In this document: positions 1 to 10,277 of the stretch, piece by piece
How the letters are laid out: each line of letters starts with the position of its first letter
How positions within the stretch are numbered: the stretch's first letter is position 1
NCBI RefSeq assembly: GCF_008033115.1
Contig: NZ_CP041203.1
Coordinates: 1,240,001 to 1,304,000 of the forward strand
Source: Cellulomonas sp. Y8
GTDB taxonomy: Bacteria > Actinomycetota > Actinomycetes > Actinomycetales > Cellulomonadaceae
DNA: 64,000 nucleotides
Direction of reading: 5' to 3'
The notes under the pieces: model-generated
Database searches by the model: none
What the model saw: the letters and a program-made list of their open reading frames with translations, nothing else
What the model was told of the DNA's origin: nothing
Translations under genes and position numbers: made by a program

Positions 1-78
1 GCGCGCGGGGGCGGGGCGGGGGTCGGTGGTGGCGGTCGTCATGCCCCGAGCCTCGCACGACCCGCCCGCCGGCGGCCG

Positions 79-203
79 CCTCAGGCCCACCTCAGTGCCG
101 CCTCAGCCCGCGGCCGTGCGCCTCAGGGGCACCTCAGGCGCACGGCCGCATGATCCGGTCCCGCGGACTGGTCGGTCGACCGATCCGGCACCCCGGGCCT
201 CAG
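79..203. promoter_or_regulatory. phased CCTCAG direct repeats
   Basis: The hexamer CCTCAG occurs at 79, 90, 101, 121, 132 and 198. The 79/90/101 and 121/132 spacings are exactly 11 bp, and 132 to 198 is six times 11. Direct repeats spaced one helical turn apart are typical binding sites of OmpR/PhoP-family response regulators, so an operator for the genes starting at 283 and 427, or for a gene left of the window, is likely. The bound protein is unknown. Nothing else is evident in bases 1-282. Confidence 0.45.
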
Positions 204-282
204 CACCAGGGTGGTTCCTGCCGGGAAGGGCCCGGCACGCCACCGCCGGACCGGCGGGGCACGCACCACGGGGGAGACGGAC

Positions 283-399
283 ATGGACACCATCTGGGGC
301 CCGGCGCTCGACGCCGAGGTGGCCTACCGCCAGGAGGTCGTCCGCGCCGCGGTGCGCGGGTCGGACCTGGGCTGGCGCTGGCGGCGCGGACGCCGCTGA
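283..399 (+). CDS. putative 38-aa small protein upstream of the LAL regulator
   Basis: A short ORF starts at an ATG preceded by the purine-rich GGGGGAGA, a good ribosome binding site at suitable spacing, and ends 27 bp before the regulator gene. The product has an acidic/hydrophobic N-terminal half (MDTIWGPALDAEVAYRQ) and a very basic tail ending WRWRRGRR. I do not recognise it. It could be a real small protein cotranscribed with the regulator or a translated leader. The ribosome site and position support it; length and composition cannot prove it. Confidence 0.4.
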   Translation: MDTIWGPALDAEVAYRQEVVRAAVRGSDLGWRWRRGRR

Positions 400-426
400 T
401 CCGCCGACGGCAGAAGGAGGGGACGC

Positions 427-3420
427 GTGTCGGTGGAGGCTGCCACCATCGACCTCATGAGCCGGTCGGTGGGACGCGCGCCCTTCGTCGCCCGCGACGA
501 GGAGGTCGCGGCGCTGCTCGCGGCCGTCGAGCGGGCGGGGGCCGGCGAGCCGGGCCTGGTGCTGCTCGGCGCGGACGCGGGCGTCGGCAAGACCCGGCTG
601 CTCACGCACACCGCCCGGCTCGCGACGGCCCGCGGCGCCACCGTCGTGATCAGCCACTGCGTCGACCTGGGCGAGATCGGCCTGCCGTACCTGCCGTTCG
701 CGGACGCGCTGCACCAGGTCGTCGACGCGGACTGCCCCGGCGTCGCCGACGTCGTCGCCGCCCGCCCGGCGCTGCGCAGGCTGCTGCCGTCGGGCGCCGC
801 GGGCTCGGCGGACCCGGTCCGCACGGGCGCCGACGAGCAGGCCGAGCGCCTGCAGCTGTTCGACGGCGTGGCCGCGGCGCTCGCCGCCGCGGGCTCGCCC
901 GAGCGACCGCTCGTCCTGGTGCTCGAGGACCTGCACTGGGCCGACTCGTCCAGCCGCGACCTGCTGCGGTTCCTGGTGGCGCGGCTGCGCGCGGAGCCGG
1001 TGCTGCTCGTCGGCTCCTACCGCGCGGACGACCTGCACCGCCGGCACCCGCTGCGGCCGGTGCTGGCCGAGCTGGGCCGGCACCCGCGGGTCGAGCGGAT
1101 CGACCTGCCGCCGTTCACCCCGGACGAGCTGCGCGCCTTCACCACGGGGCTCGCGGGGCAGCCCCTGCCCGAGGCCGCGCTGCGCCGCATCCAGCGCCGG
1201 TCGGAGGGCAACGCCTACTTCGCCGAGGAGCTGACCGAGGCGCGCGGCACCGGCGCCGACCTCCCGGGCACGCTCGCCGACGTGCTCCGGGCCCGGCTCG
1301 AGTCGCTCGACCCGGACGTGCAGCGCCTGGTGCGCGCGGCGTCCGCCGCGGGCCGCCGGGTGGCCGAGCCGCTGCTGCGGGCGGTCGTCGCGGGCACCTC
1401 CGACGACCCGGCCCGGCACGCGGCGTTCGACGCGGCGCTGCGGGACGCGGTCGCCCACCACGTGCTGGTCGGCGAGGACCGCCGGATCGCGTTCCGGCAC
1501 GCGCTGCTGGCGGAGGCGGTGTACGCCGACCTGCTCCCCGGCGAGCAGGTCGCGCTGCACCGGGACTACCTGCTGGCGTCGGCGGCGGACCCGGCGCTGG
1601 CCACCCCCGCGGAGCGCGCGCACCACGCGCTGCTCTCCCACGACAACCGGCTCGCCCTGCTCGCGTCCCGGGACGCGGCGCGCGAGGCCGGCCGGGTGCT
1701 GGCGCCGGCGGAGGAGCTGCGGCACCTCGAGACCGTGCTCCGGCTGTGGCCGGGCGTGCCCACCGCCGCCGAGGACCTCGGGGAGGAGCGGGTCGACGTG
1801 CTGCTCGCGGCCGCGGCGGCCGGCGGGCGGGCCGGGCTCGGGGACCGCGCGGTGGCGATGGCGCGCGAGGCCGTCGCGGCGGTCGACCGCCCAGCGAGCG
1901 GCGCGGGCGACGACGCCGGGGCACGCCGGGTCGCGGCGCTGCGCACCACGCTGGCCCGGCACCTCCTCGGGGCCGAGCGGGTCGACGAGGCGCTGCGCGA
2001 GACCGACCGCGCGCTCGAGGCGCTCGCCGACCTCGACGGCACCCCCGACGCGGCGCGGGCGTGGGCCCTCGCGACGCACGCCCGCGCGGCGCTCAACTCC
2101 GACCTGGACGACCAGGCCGAGGTCTCGGCCGCGGCCGCGGTGGACGAGGCGCGCGCCGCGGGCGCCGTGGACGCCGAGGCCGACGCGCTCATCTCGCTGG
2201 CCGTGCTCGTCGTCGACGACCGGGACCGCGCCGCCGACCTGCTCACCGTGGCCCTGCACCGCGCGCGGGACGCCGGCGACACCACCACCGAGCTGCGCTG
2301 CACCTACAACCTCGCCGCGAACCGGTACTACGCGGGCCGGCTGGACGAGGCGGCCGCGACCACCGCGGCCGGGCTGGAGCTCGCCGCGCGGTCCGGCCTG
2401 ACCTGGAGCGCGTACGGCGTCGAGCTGCGGCTGTTCGCCGAGATCGTCCGGTACGCGCGCGGCGACCTCACGCCGCCGGCGCCCACCGCCGACCCCGGCC
2501 CGCCGCGCGCCGCGTCCGCCGTCGACGGGGTCCAGATGTACGCGGCCGTCGCGCGGGGCGACGCGGACGCGGCCGACCGCGGGCTGTCCCTGCTGCACGG
2601 CCAGCACGACGACACGATGATCACGCTCATCGCGGGCGGCTGCGCCGTCGACGCCCTCACCTGGGCCGGGCGCCTGGACGAGGCCGTGGCCCTCGCGCAC
2701 GAGCTCATCGACGAGATCAGCCGCGTGTGGTCCGACTACTTCCTCGGCGGCATCTGGCTGTCGGCGCTCGGCATCGCCGCGCTCGCCGACCAGGCCGCCG
2801 CCGACCGGCTCGCGGGCCGGGACCCCGGGCCGCGGCTCGACCTCGGCGCGCGGCTGCTGAACCGCGCGGTCGTCACCGCCGACCGTGGCCGGCCGCGCGG
2901 CGGGCAGCTCGGGCCGGAGGGGCGCGCGTGGCTGGCGCGGGCGCACGCCGAGCACGCCCGGCTGCTCGGCGTCGCGGACCCGGACGCGTGGGCCGCCGCC
3001 GTCGCCGAGTTCGACTACGGCTACCGGTACGAGCTGGCGCGCACCCGGTGGCGGCTCGCGGAGGCGCTGCTCGGCGCCGGCGACCGCGCCGCGGCGGGCG
3101 ACGCGGCCGCGGCGGCCCTCCCGGAGGCGCGGGCCATCGGCGCCGCTCCCCTGGTCACCGCCGTCACCGACCTCGCGCGCCGCGGTCGGCTCGACGTCCC
3201 GGGCGTCGTCGCCGGGGGCACCGACGTCCTCACGGGCCGGGAGTCCGAGGTGCTGGCGCTCGCCGCCGAGGGCCTGAGCAACCGCCAGATCGGCGAGCGG
3301 CTCTACATCAGCGGCAAGACCGTCTCCGTCCACATGTCCCGGGTGCTGGACAAGCTGGGCGCCGGCGGACGGGCCGAGGCGGTCGCGATCGCGCACCGCC
3401 GGGGGCTGCTCGGCGTCTGA
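427..3420 (+). CDS. LuxR-family ATP-binding transcriptional regulator (LAL type)
   Basis: A 997-residue protein with the architecture of the large ATP-binding LuxR (MalT/LAL) regulators. A P-loop (GADAGVGKT, about residues 48-56) is followed by a Walker B-like LVLEDLHWAD near 162-172, a long helical TPR-like middle, and a C-terminal LuxR-type helix-turn-helix from about 935 (LTGRESEVLALAAEGLSNRQ then ISGKTVSVHMSRVLDKLG). Members bind ATP and a ligand and activate nearby operons. The GTG start at 427 follows the strong site GAAGGAGG; the size is normal for the family. The hydrolase and acyl-CoA ligase downstream are plausible targets, and the repeats at 3451-3497 could be its operator. The ligand cannot be predicted. 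Confidence 0.9.
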   Translation: MSVEAATIDLMSRSVGRAPFVARDEEVAALLAAVERAGAGEPGLVLLGADAGVGKTRLLTHTARLATARGATVVISHCVDLGEIGLPYLPFADALHQVVDADCPGVADVVAARPALRRLLPSGAAGSADPVRTGADEQAERLQLFDGVAAALAAAGSPERPLVLVLEDLHWADSSSRDLLRFLVARLRAEPVLLVGSYRADDLHRRHPLRPVLAELGRHPRVERIDLPPFTPDELRAFTTGLAGQPLPEAALRRIQRRSEGNAYFAEELTEARGTGADLPGTLADVLRARLESLDPDVQRLVRAASAAGRRVAEPLLRAVVAGTSDDPARHAAFDAALRDAVAHHVLVGEDRRIAFRHALLAEAVYADLLPGEQVALHRDYLLASAADPALATPAERAHHALLSHDNRLALLASRDAAREAGRVLAPAEELRHLETVLRLWPGVPTAAEDLGEERVDVLLAAAAAGGRAGLGDRAVAMAREAVAAVDRPASGAGDDAGARRVAALRTTLARHLLGAERVDEALRETDRALEALADLDGTPDAARAWALATHARAALNSDLDDQAEVSAAAAVDEARAAGAVDAEADALISLAVLVVDDRDRAADLLTVALHRARDAGDTTTELRCTYNLAANRYYAGRLDEAAATTAAGLELAARSGLTWSAYGVELRLFAEIVRYARGDLTPPAPTADPGPPRAASAVDGVQMYAAVARGDADAADRGLSLLHGQHDDTMITLIAGGCAVDALTWAGRLDEAVALAHELIDEISRVWSDYFLGGIWLSALGIAALADQAAADRLAGRDPGPRLDLGARLLNRAVVTADRGRPRGGQLGPEGRAWLARAHAEHARLLGVADPDAWAAAVAEFDYGYRYELARTRWRLAEALLGAGDRAAAGDAAAAALPEARAIGAAPLVTAVTDLARRGRLDVPGVVAGGTDVLTGRESEVLALAAEGLSNRQIGERLYISGKTVSVHMSRVLDKLGAGGRAEAVAIAHRRGLLGV

Positions 3421-3450
3421 CCTGCGGGCCCGCTCCGCGGTGATGCGGGT

Positions 3451-3504
3451 CACCCGGGTGATTCCCGGGCACCCCAGGTGCATCCCAGGTTCCGGGCTTA
3501 CCGT
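3451..3504 (+). promoter_or_regulatory. repeat cluster and -10 element before the hydrolase gene
   Basis: CCCGGG/CCCAGG hexamers occur at 3453, 3464, 3473 and 3484, with spacings of 11, 9 and 11 bp. They lie directly upstream of a TACCGT hexamer (3499-3504) that fits an actinobacterial -10. The hydrolase start follows about 88 bp later. The placement suggests an activator site over the -35 region, possibly for the LAL regulator encoded just upstream; that link is inference. Confidence 0.4.
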
Positions 3505-3592
3505 GGATCCAGATCCCGCGGTCAGGACCATCGCCGCGGCGATGCGACGACCGGCCGCAGACGGCCGGCCGCACCTCCCCCCGGAACGGCGC

Positions 3593-4279
3593 ATGTCCAC
3601 CCCTGAGAACCAGCCGCACCCCATCGTGCTCGTGCACGGCACCCGCACCTCGTCGAAGATCTGGGACGACCAGGTCCGCGCGCTCACCGAGGGCGGCCAC
3701 CCGACGATCGCGATCGACCTGCCCGGCCACGGCAGCCGCGCGCACGAGCGCCTGACGTTCGAGGGCGGTCTCGACGCCATCGACGCCGCCGTGCGCGCCT
3801 GCGCCGAGCCGCCCCTCCTGGTCGGCCTGTCGCTCGGCGGGTACATGTCGCTCGCCTACGCGGCGCGGCACGAGGACCGGCTCGCGGGCGTCGTGCTCGC
3901 GGGCTGCTCGACCGACCTGAAGGGCAAGCCGCTGGGCGCCTACCGCCGCGCGTCCCGCCGGGTGGTCGGCGCGCTCGGCCTCGGCGGCGGCACCTGGCAC
4001 GTGGTCACGGACATGCTCAGCGCGCTGCACGGCTACACGCCGGTGCAGGACCTGCGCCGGCTCGCGCTGCCGGTGTGGCTCGTCAACGGCGCGCGGGACC
4101 CCCTGCGGTTCGGCGCTCGGCGCTACCTCGGGGCGCACCCGGGCGCGCGGCAGTGGGTGGTGCCGAACGCCGGGCACGACGTGAACAGCCACGCGCCGGT
4201 CGCGTTCAACCGGATCCTGCTGCACGTGCTGCGCGACCTGGCGCAGCGCGTCCCGTTCGCCGCCCCGCGCCTGGGCTGA
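3593..4279 (+). CDS. alpha/beta hydrolase
   Basis: A 228-residue alpha/beta-hydrolase fold enzyme. It shows the N-terminal strand and oxyanion motif IVLVHGTRTSSK, the nucleophile elbow GLSLGG with serine near residue 80, an acid in NGARDP, and a C-terminal catalytic His in NAGHDVNSH. No signal peptide is present, so it should be cytoplasmic. The ATG at 3593 was chosen because the conserved fold begins there; the upstream in-frame sequence overlaps the promoter-like repeats. It precedes an acyl-CoA ligase by 18 bp, so it may act on a thioester or ester of a related acyl substrate, but the substrate is unknown. Confidence 0.8.
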   Translation: MSTPENQPHPIVLVHGTRTSSKIWDDQVRALTEGGHPTIAIDLPGHGSRAHERLTFEGGLDAIDAAVRACAEPPLLVGLSLGGYMSLAYAARHEDRLAGVVLAGCSTDLKGKPLGAYRRASRRVVGALGLGGGTWHVVTDMLSALHGYTPVQDLRRLALPVWLVNGARDPLRFGARRYLGAHPGARQWVVPNAGHDVNSHAPVAFNRILLHVLRDLAQRVPFAAPRLG

Positions 4280-4285
4280 TCCCGC

Positions 4286-4291
4286 CACAAT
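4286..4291 (+). promoter_or_regulatory. -10 element, leaderless-type start of the acyl-CoA ligase
   Basis: CACAAT ends 6 bp before the ATG at 4298 with no Shine-Dalgarno between them. This is the geometry of a leaderless actinobacterial transcript whose first base is the A of the start codon. Confidence 0.45.
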
Positions 4292-4297
4292 GGCGGC

Positions 4298-5986
4298 ATG
4301 ACCTCGACCGACGACCGCCCCTGGCTCGCGCAGTACCAGCCCGGCGTCCCCGCCGACATCGAGCTGCCCACCGAGTCGCTCGTGGCGATGCTCGAGCGTT
4401 CCGTCGCCGAGGCGGGCGACGCGCCGGCGCTGGAGTTCTTCGGCCGCCGCACCTCGTACGCCGAGCTCGGCGCGCAGGTCGACCGCGCGGCCGAGGGCCT
4501 GCGCCGGCTGGGCGTGCAGCCGCGGGACCGCGTCGCGCTGCTGCTGCCGAACTGCCCGCAGCACGTCGTGGCGTTCTACGCGGTGCTCCGCCTCGGCGCC
4601 GTCGTCGTCGAGCACAACCCGCTCTACACGTCGCGCGAGCTGCGGCACCAGTTCGAGGACCACCGGGCGCGGGTCGTCATCGCCTGGGACAAGGCCGTCG
4701 AGCAGGTGAAGCAGCTCCCCGCGGACGTCGGCGTCGACCACGTGGTGTCGGTGAACCTGCTCCGGGCGTTCCCCGCGATGAAGCGCGCGGCCCTGGCACT
4801 GCCCGTGCCGAGCCTGCGCGCGACCCGCCGCTCGCTCACGGCGCCCGCGCCGGGCACGATCCCGTGGGAGGACCTGCTCTCCCACGGCCCGCTCGACGCG
4901 GCGCACCCCCGCCCCGCCGTGACGGACCTGGCGGCGATCCAGTACACCTCCGGCACCACCGGCCGCCCCAAGGGCGCGATGCTGACGCACCTCAACCTGT
5001 ACGCCAACGCGCTGCAGGGCGAGGCGTGGATGCACGGGGCGGAGTACCGGAAGGAGGTGTTCTACGCGATCCTGCCGATGTTCCACGCGTTCGGCATGAC
5101 GCTCTACCTCACGTACGGCGTGCTCAAGCAGGGGCTGCTCGTGCTGTTCCCGAAGTTCGACACCGGCCTCGTGCTGGACGCCATGAAGAAGTCCCCCGCG
5201 ACCGTGTACTGCGCCGTGCCGCCGATCTACGAGCGCACCGCGATGGCCGCGAAGGAGCGCGGGGTGTCCCTGGCGTCCTGCCGGTTCTGCATCTCCGGCG
5301 CGATGAACCTCCCGGACGCCACCGTCGAGCTGTGGGAGTCGATGTCGGGCGGGCTGCTCGTCGAGGGCTACGGCATGACCGAGTCGTCCCCCGTCGCGTT
5401 GGGCAACCCGTTCCACCCGACCCGGCGCACCGGCACGATCGGCGTCCCGTTCCCGTCCACGCGGATGCGCGTCGTCGACCCGGACGACCCGACGACGGAC
5501 GTCCCGGCGGGCGAGCCCGGCGAGCTGCTGCTGCACGGCCCGCAGGTGTTCGCGGGCTACTGGAACGACCCCGACGAGACGGCCGCGACGCTGCTCCCGG
5601 GCGGCTGGCTGCGCACCGGCGACATCGTGACCGTCGACCCCGACGGGTTCACCACGATCGTCGACCGCGCGAAGGAGCTCATCATCACCGGCGGGTTCAA
5701 CGTCTCCCCGTCGGAGGTCGAGACCGTGCTCCGCGGGCACCCGTCGGTCGCCGACGCCGCCGTGATCGGCAAGCCGCTGGAGCGCGGCGGGGAGATGGTG
5801 GTCGCCGCGGTCGAGCTGGCGCCGGGCGCCGACCTGGACGAGGCGGCGCTCCGCGGGTACTGCCGCGAGCACCTCGCGGCGTACAAGGTGCCGCAGCGGG
5901 TGGTCGCGATCGAGGACACGCCGCGGTCGATGCTCGGCAAGGTGCTGCGCAAGCAGGTGCGCGAGCAGGTGCTCCCGCGGCTCTGA
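4298..5986 (+). CDS. long-chain fatty-acid--CoA ligase (AMP-binding)
   Basis: A 562-residue adenylate-forming enzyme that activates a carboxylic acid with ATP and joins it to CoA. The signature motifs are present in order: the P-loop YTSGTTGRPKG near residue 213, the GYGMTESSP A5 motif, the LRTGD hinge region, and the C-terminal catalytic lysine in PRSMLGKVLRK. The size matches FadD-type ligases, and the reading resembles actinobacterial long-chain-fatty-acid-CoA ligases. The start is backed by a -10-like CACAAT 6 bp upstream. It follows the hydrolase on the same strand, and the two may act together in lipid or aromatic acid use. Exact chain length is not predictable. Confidence 0.87.
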   Translation: MTSTDDRPWLAQYQPGVPADIELPTESLVAMLERSVAEAGDAPALEFFGRRTSYAELGAQVDRAAEGLRRLGVQPRDRVALLLPNCPQHVVAFYAVLRLGAVVVEHNPLYTSRELRHQFEDHRARVVIAWDKAVEQVKQLPADVGVDHVVSVNLLRAFPAMKRAALALPVPSLRATRRSLTAPAPGTIPWEDLLSHGPLDAAHPRPAVTDLAAIQYTSGTTGRPKGAMLTHLNLYANALQGEAWMHGAEYRKEVFYAILPMFHAFGMTLYLTYGVLKQGLLVLFPKFDTGLVLDAMKKSPATVYCAVPPIYERTAMAAKERGVSLASCRFCISGAMNLPDATVELWESMSGGLLVEGYGMTESSPVALGNPFHPTRRTGTIGVPFPSTRMRVVDPDDPTTDVPAGEPGELLLHGPQVFAGYWNDPDETAATLLPGGWLRTGDIVTVDPDGFTTIVDRAKELIITGGFNVSPSEVETVLRGHPSVADAAVIGKPLERGGEMVVAAVELAPGADLDEAALRGYCREHLAAYKVPQRVVAIEDTPRSMLGKVLRKQVREQVLPRL

Positions 5987-6110
5987 CCAGCGGCGACCCG
6001 ACCGGCGCCGGCGCCCGCGCAGCCGCGGCCCGACCCCTGGACGGGCACCACCCGGGTCCGGACGCGGTGCGACGATGGGCCCGCACGTCCGCCCCGAGCA
6101 GGGAGACCCG

Positions 6111-7319
6111 ATGATCCGCAGCACCGACCACATCCTCACGAGCCAGGCCGGCAGCCTCCCGCGCACGCCGGAGCTGATCGCCGCCAACGCCGCCCGCGAG
6201 GCCGGCCAGGACGCCGGGGACCACGCCGGCCTGCTCCGGGACGCCGTCACGGACCTGGTGCGCCGCCAGGTCGACCTCGGCCTCGACGTGCCCGGCGACG
6301 GCGAGTTCGGCAAGGCCATGACCAGCGCGATCGACTACGGCGCCTGGTGGTCGTACTCGTTCCAGCGGCTCGGCGGCCTGGAGCTGCGCGACGGCGCGTC
6401 CTGGATCTTCAAGGACGTGCAGTCCGGCCCCGGCGACGTCAGGGTGACCGGGTTCGGCCGCCGCCGCGACCGCGCCGCGTTCGAGGAGGCGTACGCCGAC
6501 CCGACCAGCGGCGTGTTCCACGGCGGCGACCCCAAGCCGTTCCCGACCGCGGTGGCCCCGGTGACGTACACCGGCCAGGACGCGGTGGCCGAGGACGTCG
6601 CCAACCTGCGCGCGGCGCTCGACGCCACCGGCGCGCGGGAGGGCTTCATCACCTCGATCGCCCCGGCGTCGGCCGCCCGGATGGACAACGAGTACTACGC
6701 CACCGACGAGGAGTACGTCTGGGCGCTCGCGGACGCGCTGCGCGAGGAGTACGTCGCGATCATCGACGCCGGCCTGGTGCTGCAGATCGACGACCCGTCG
6801 ATGGCGGAGAACTGGGACCAGATCACCCCGGAGCCGACGGTCGAGGACTACGTCCGGTTCACCGAGATCCGGGTCGAGGCGCTCAACCACGCACTCCGCG
6901 GGCTGCCCGAGGACCAGATCCGCTACCACCTGTGCTGGGGCTCCTGGCACGGCCCGCACACCACCGACCTGCCCATGAAGGACATCGTCCGCTCGATGCT
7001 CAAGGTGAACGCGGGCGCCTACTCGTTCGAGGCCGCCAACGTCCGGCACGAGCACGAGTGGCGGGTCTGGGAGGACGTGCAGCTGCCCGAGGGCAAGCTG
7101 ATCCTCCCGGGCGTGGTGTCGCACGCGACCAACGTCGTCGAGCACCCCGAGCTCGTCGCCGACCGCATCGAGCGGTTCGCGCGCCTCGTCGGCCGGGAGA
7201 ACGTCGTCGCGGCGACCGACTGCGGCCTCGGCGGGCGCATCCACCAGCAGATCGCGTGGGCCAAGCTCGGGACCCTGGTCGAGGGCGCGCAGATCGCCAC
7301 GAAGCGCCTCTGGGCCTGA
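6111..7319 (+). CDS. MetE-like cobalamin-independent methyltransferase family protein
   Basis: A 402-residue protein matching the catalytic C-terminal half of cobalamin-independent methionine synthase (COG0620). It carries the family's zinc ligands in order: His and Cys in RYHLCWGSWHGPH, Glu in SFEAANVRHEHE, and Cys in VAATDCGLGG. Full-length MetE is about 750 residues with an N-terminal duplicate barrel, so this short form is probably a stand-alone methyltransferase or other thiol methyl-transfer enzyme, not necessarily methionine synthase. The start at 6111 was preferred over an upstream in-frame ATG because GGGAGA lies 5 bp before it. A strong terminator follows. Confidence 0.8.
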   Translation: MIRSTDHILTSQAGSLPRTPELIAANAAREAGQDAGDHAGLLRDAVTDLVRRQVDLGLDVPGDGEFGKAMTSAIDYGAWWSYSFQRLGGLELRDGASWIFKDVQSGPGDVRVTGFGRRRDRAAFEEAYADPTSGVFHGGDPKPFPTAVAPVTYTGQDAVAEDVANLRAALDATGAREGFITSIAPASAARMDNEYYATDEEYVWALADALREEYVAIIDAGLVLQIDDPSMAENWDQITPEPTVEDYVRFTEIRVEALNHALRGLPEDQIRYHLCWGSWHGPHTTDLPMKDIVRSMLKVNAGAYSFEAANVRHEHEWRVWEDVQLPEGKLILPGVVSHATNVVEHPELVADRIERFARLVGRENVVAATDCGLGGRIHQQIAWAKLGTLVEGAQIATKRLWA

Positions 7320-7333
7320 CACCCCCGGGACGC

Positions 7334-7371
7334 CGACGGCCCGGCACCCCTCGCGGGGGGCCGGGCCGTCG
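7334..7371. terminator. bidirectional terminator between the MetE-like gene and ppc
   Basis: A perfect 12-bp inverted repeat (CGACGGCCCGGC at 7334-7345 and its complement at 7360-7371) encloses a loop that can itself pair CCCC with GGGG. It sits between two convergent stop codons, as a shared terminator would. There is no U-tract, which is usual in GC-rich actinobacteria. Confidence 0.75.
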
Positions 7372-7391
7372 CGCGTGCGGGGCCGGTCCGG

Positions 7392-10067
<2,676 letters not shown>

Positions 10068-10073
10068 CGGTCA

Positions 10074-10079
10074 AGCGTA
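10074..10079 (-). promoter_or_regulatory. -10 element, leaderless-type start of ppc
   Basis: On the minus strand TACGCT ends 6 bp before the GTG of ppc, and no ribosome binding site separates them. The 210-bp divergent region to transketolase also holds a TAGGCT near 10180 that could serve the other direction; no clear operator is seen there. Confidence 0.45.
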
Positions 10080-10277
10080 GGTCAACCGTCCGACGCACGA
10101 GACGCGTGTCCGCCTGTCGGTTACCTCGTCCGCGGGCCGGACCCCTGGGCCCGATGTCCCGCGTGACCGCCCGGGAGTCTAGGCTCGGAGGCAGTGCCCG
10201 CGGCCGGTCCGTCGCGACCGGGCGAGCAGAACCCCCGAAGATCCGGGCCGCCGAGGTCCGGGCGGAAATGAGGTGCG

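Noticed and set aside
103..6319. Very long open frames on the minus strand opposite the LAL, hydrolase and ligase genes
   Set aside because: They are low-complexity Arg/Gly/Ala/Pro translations without domains, caused by high GC; the plus-strand frames carry clear motifs.
6111..7319. Naming the gene metE
   Set aside because: It covers only the catalytic half of MetE, and such short paralogues often have other methyl-transfer roles.
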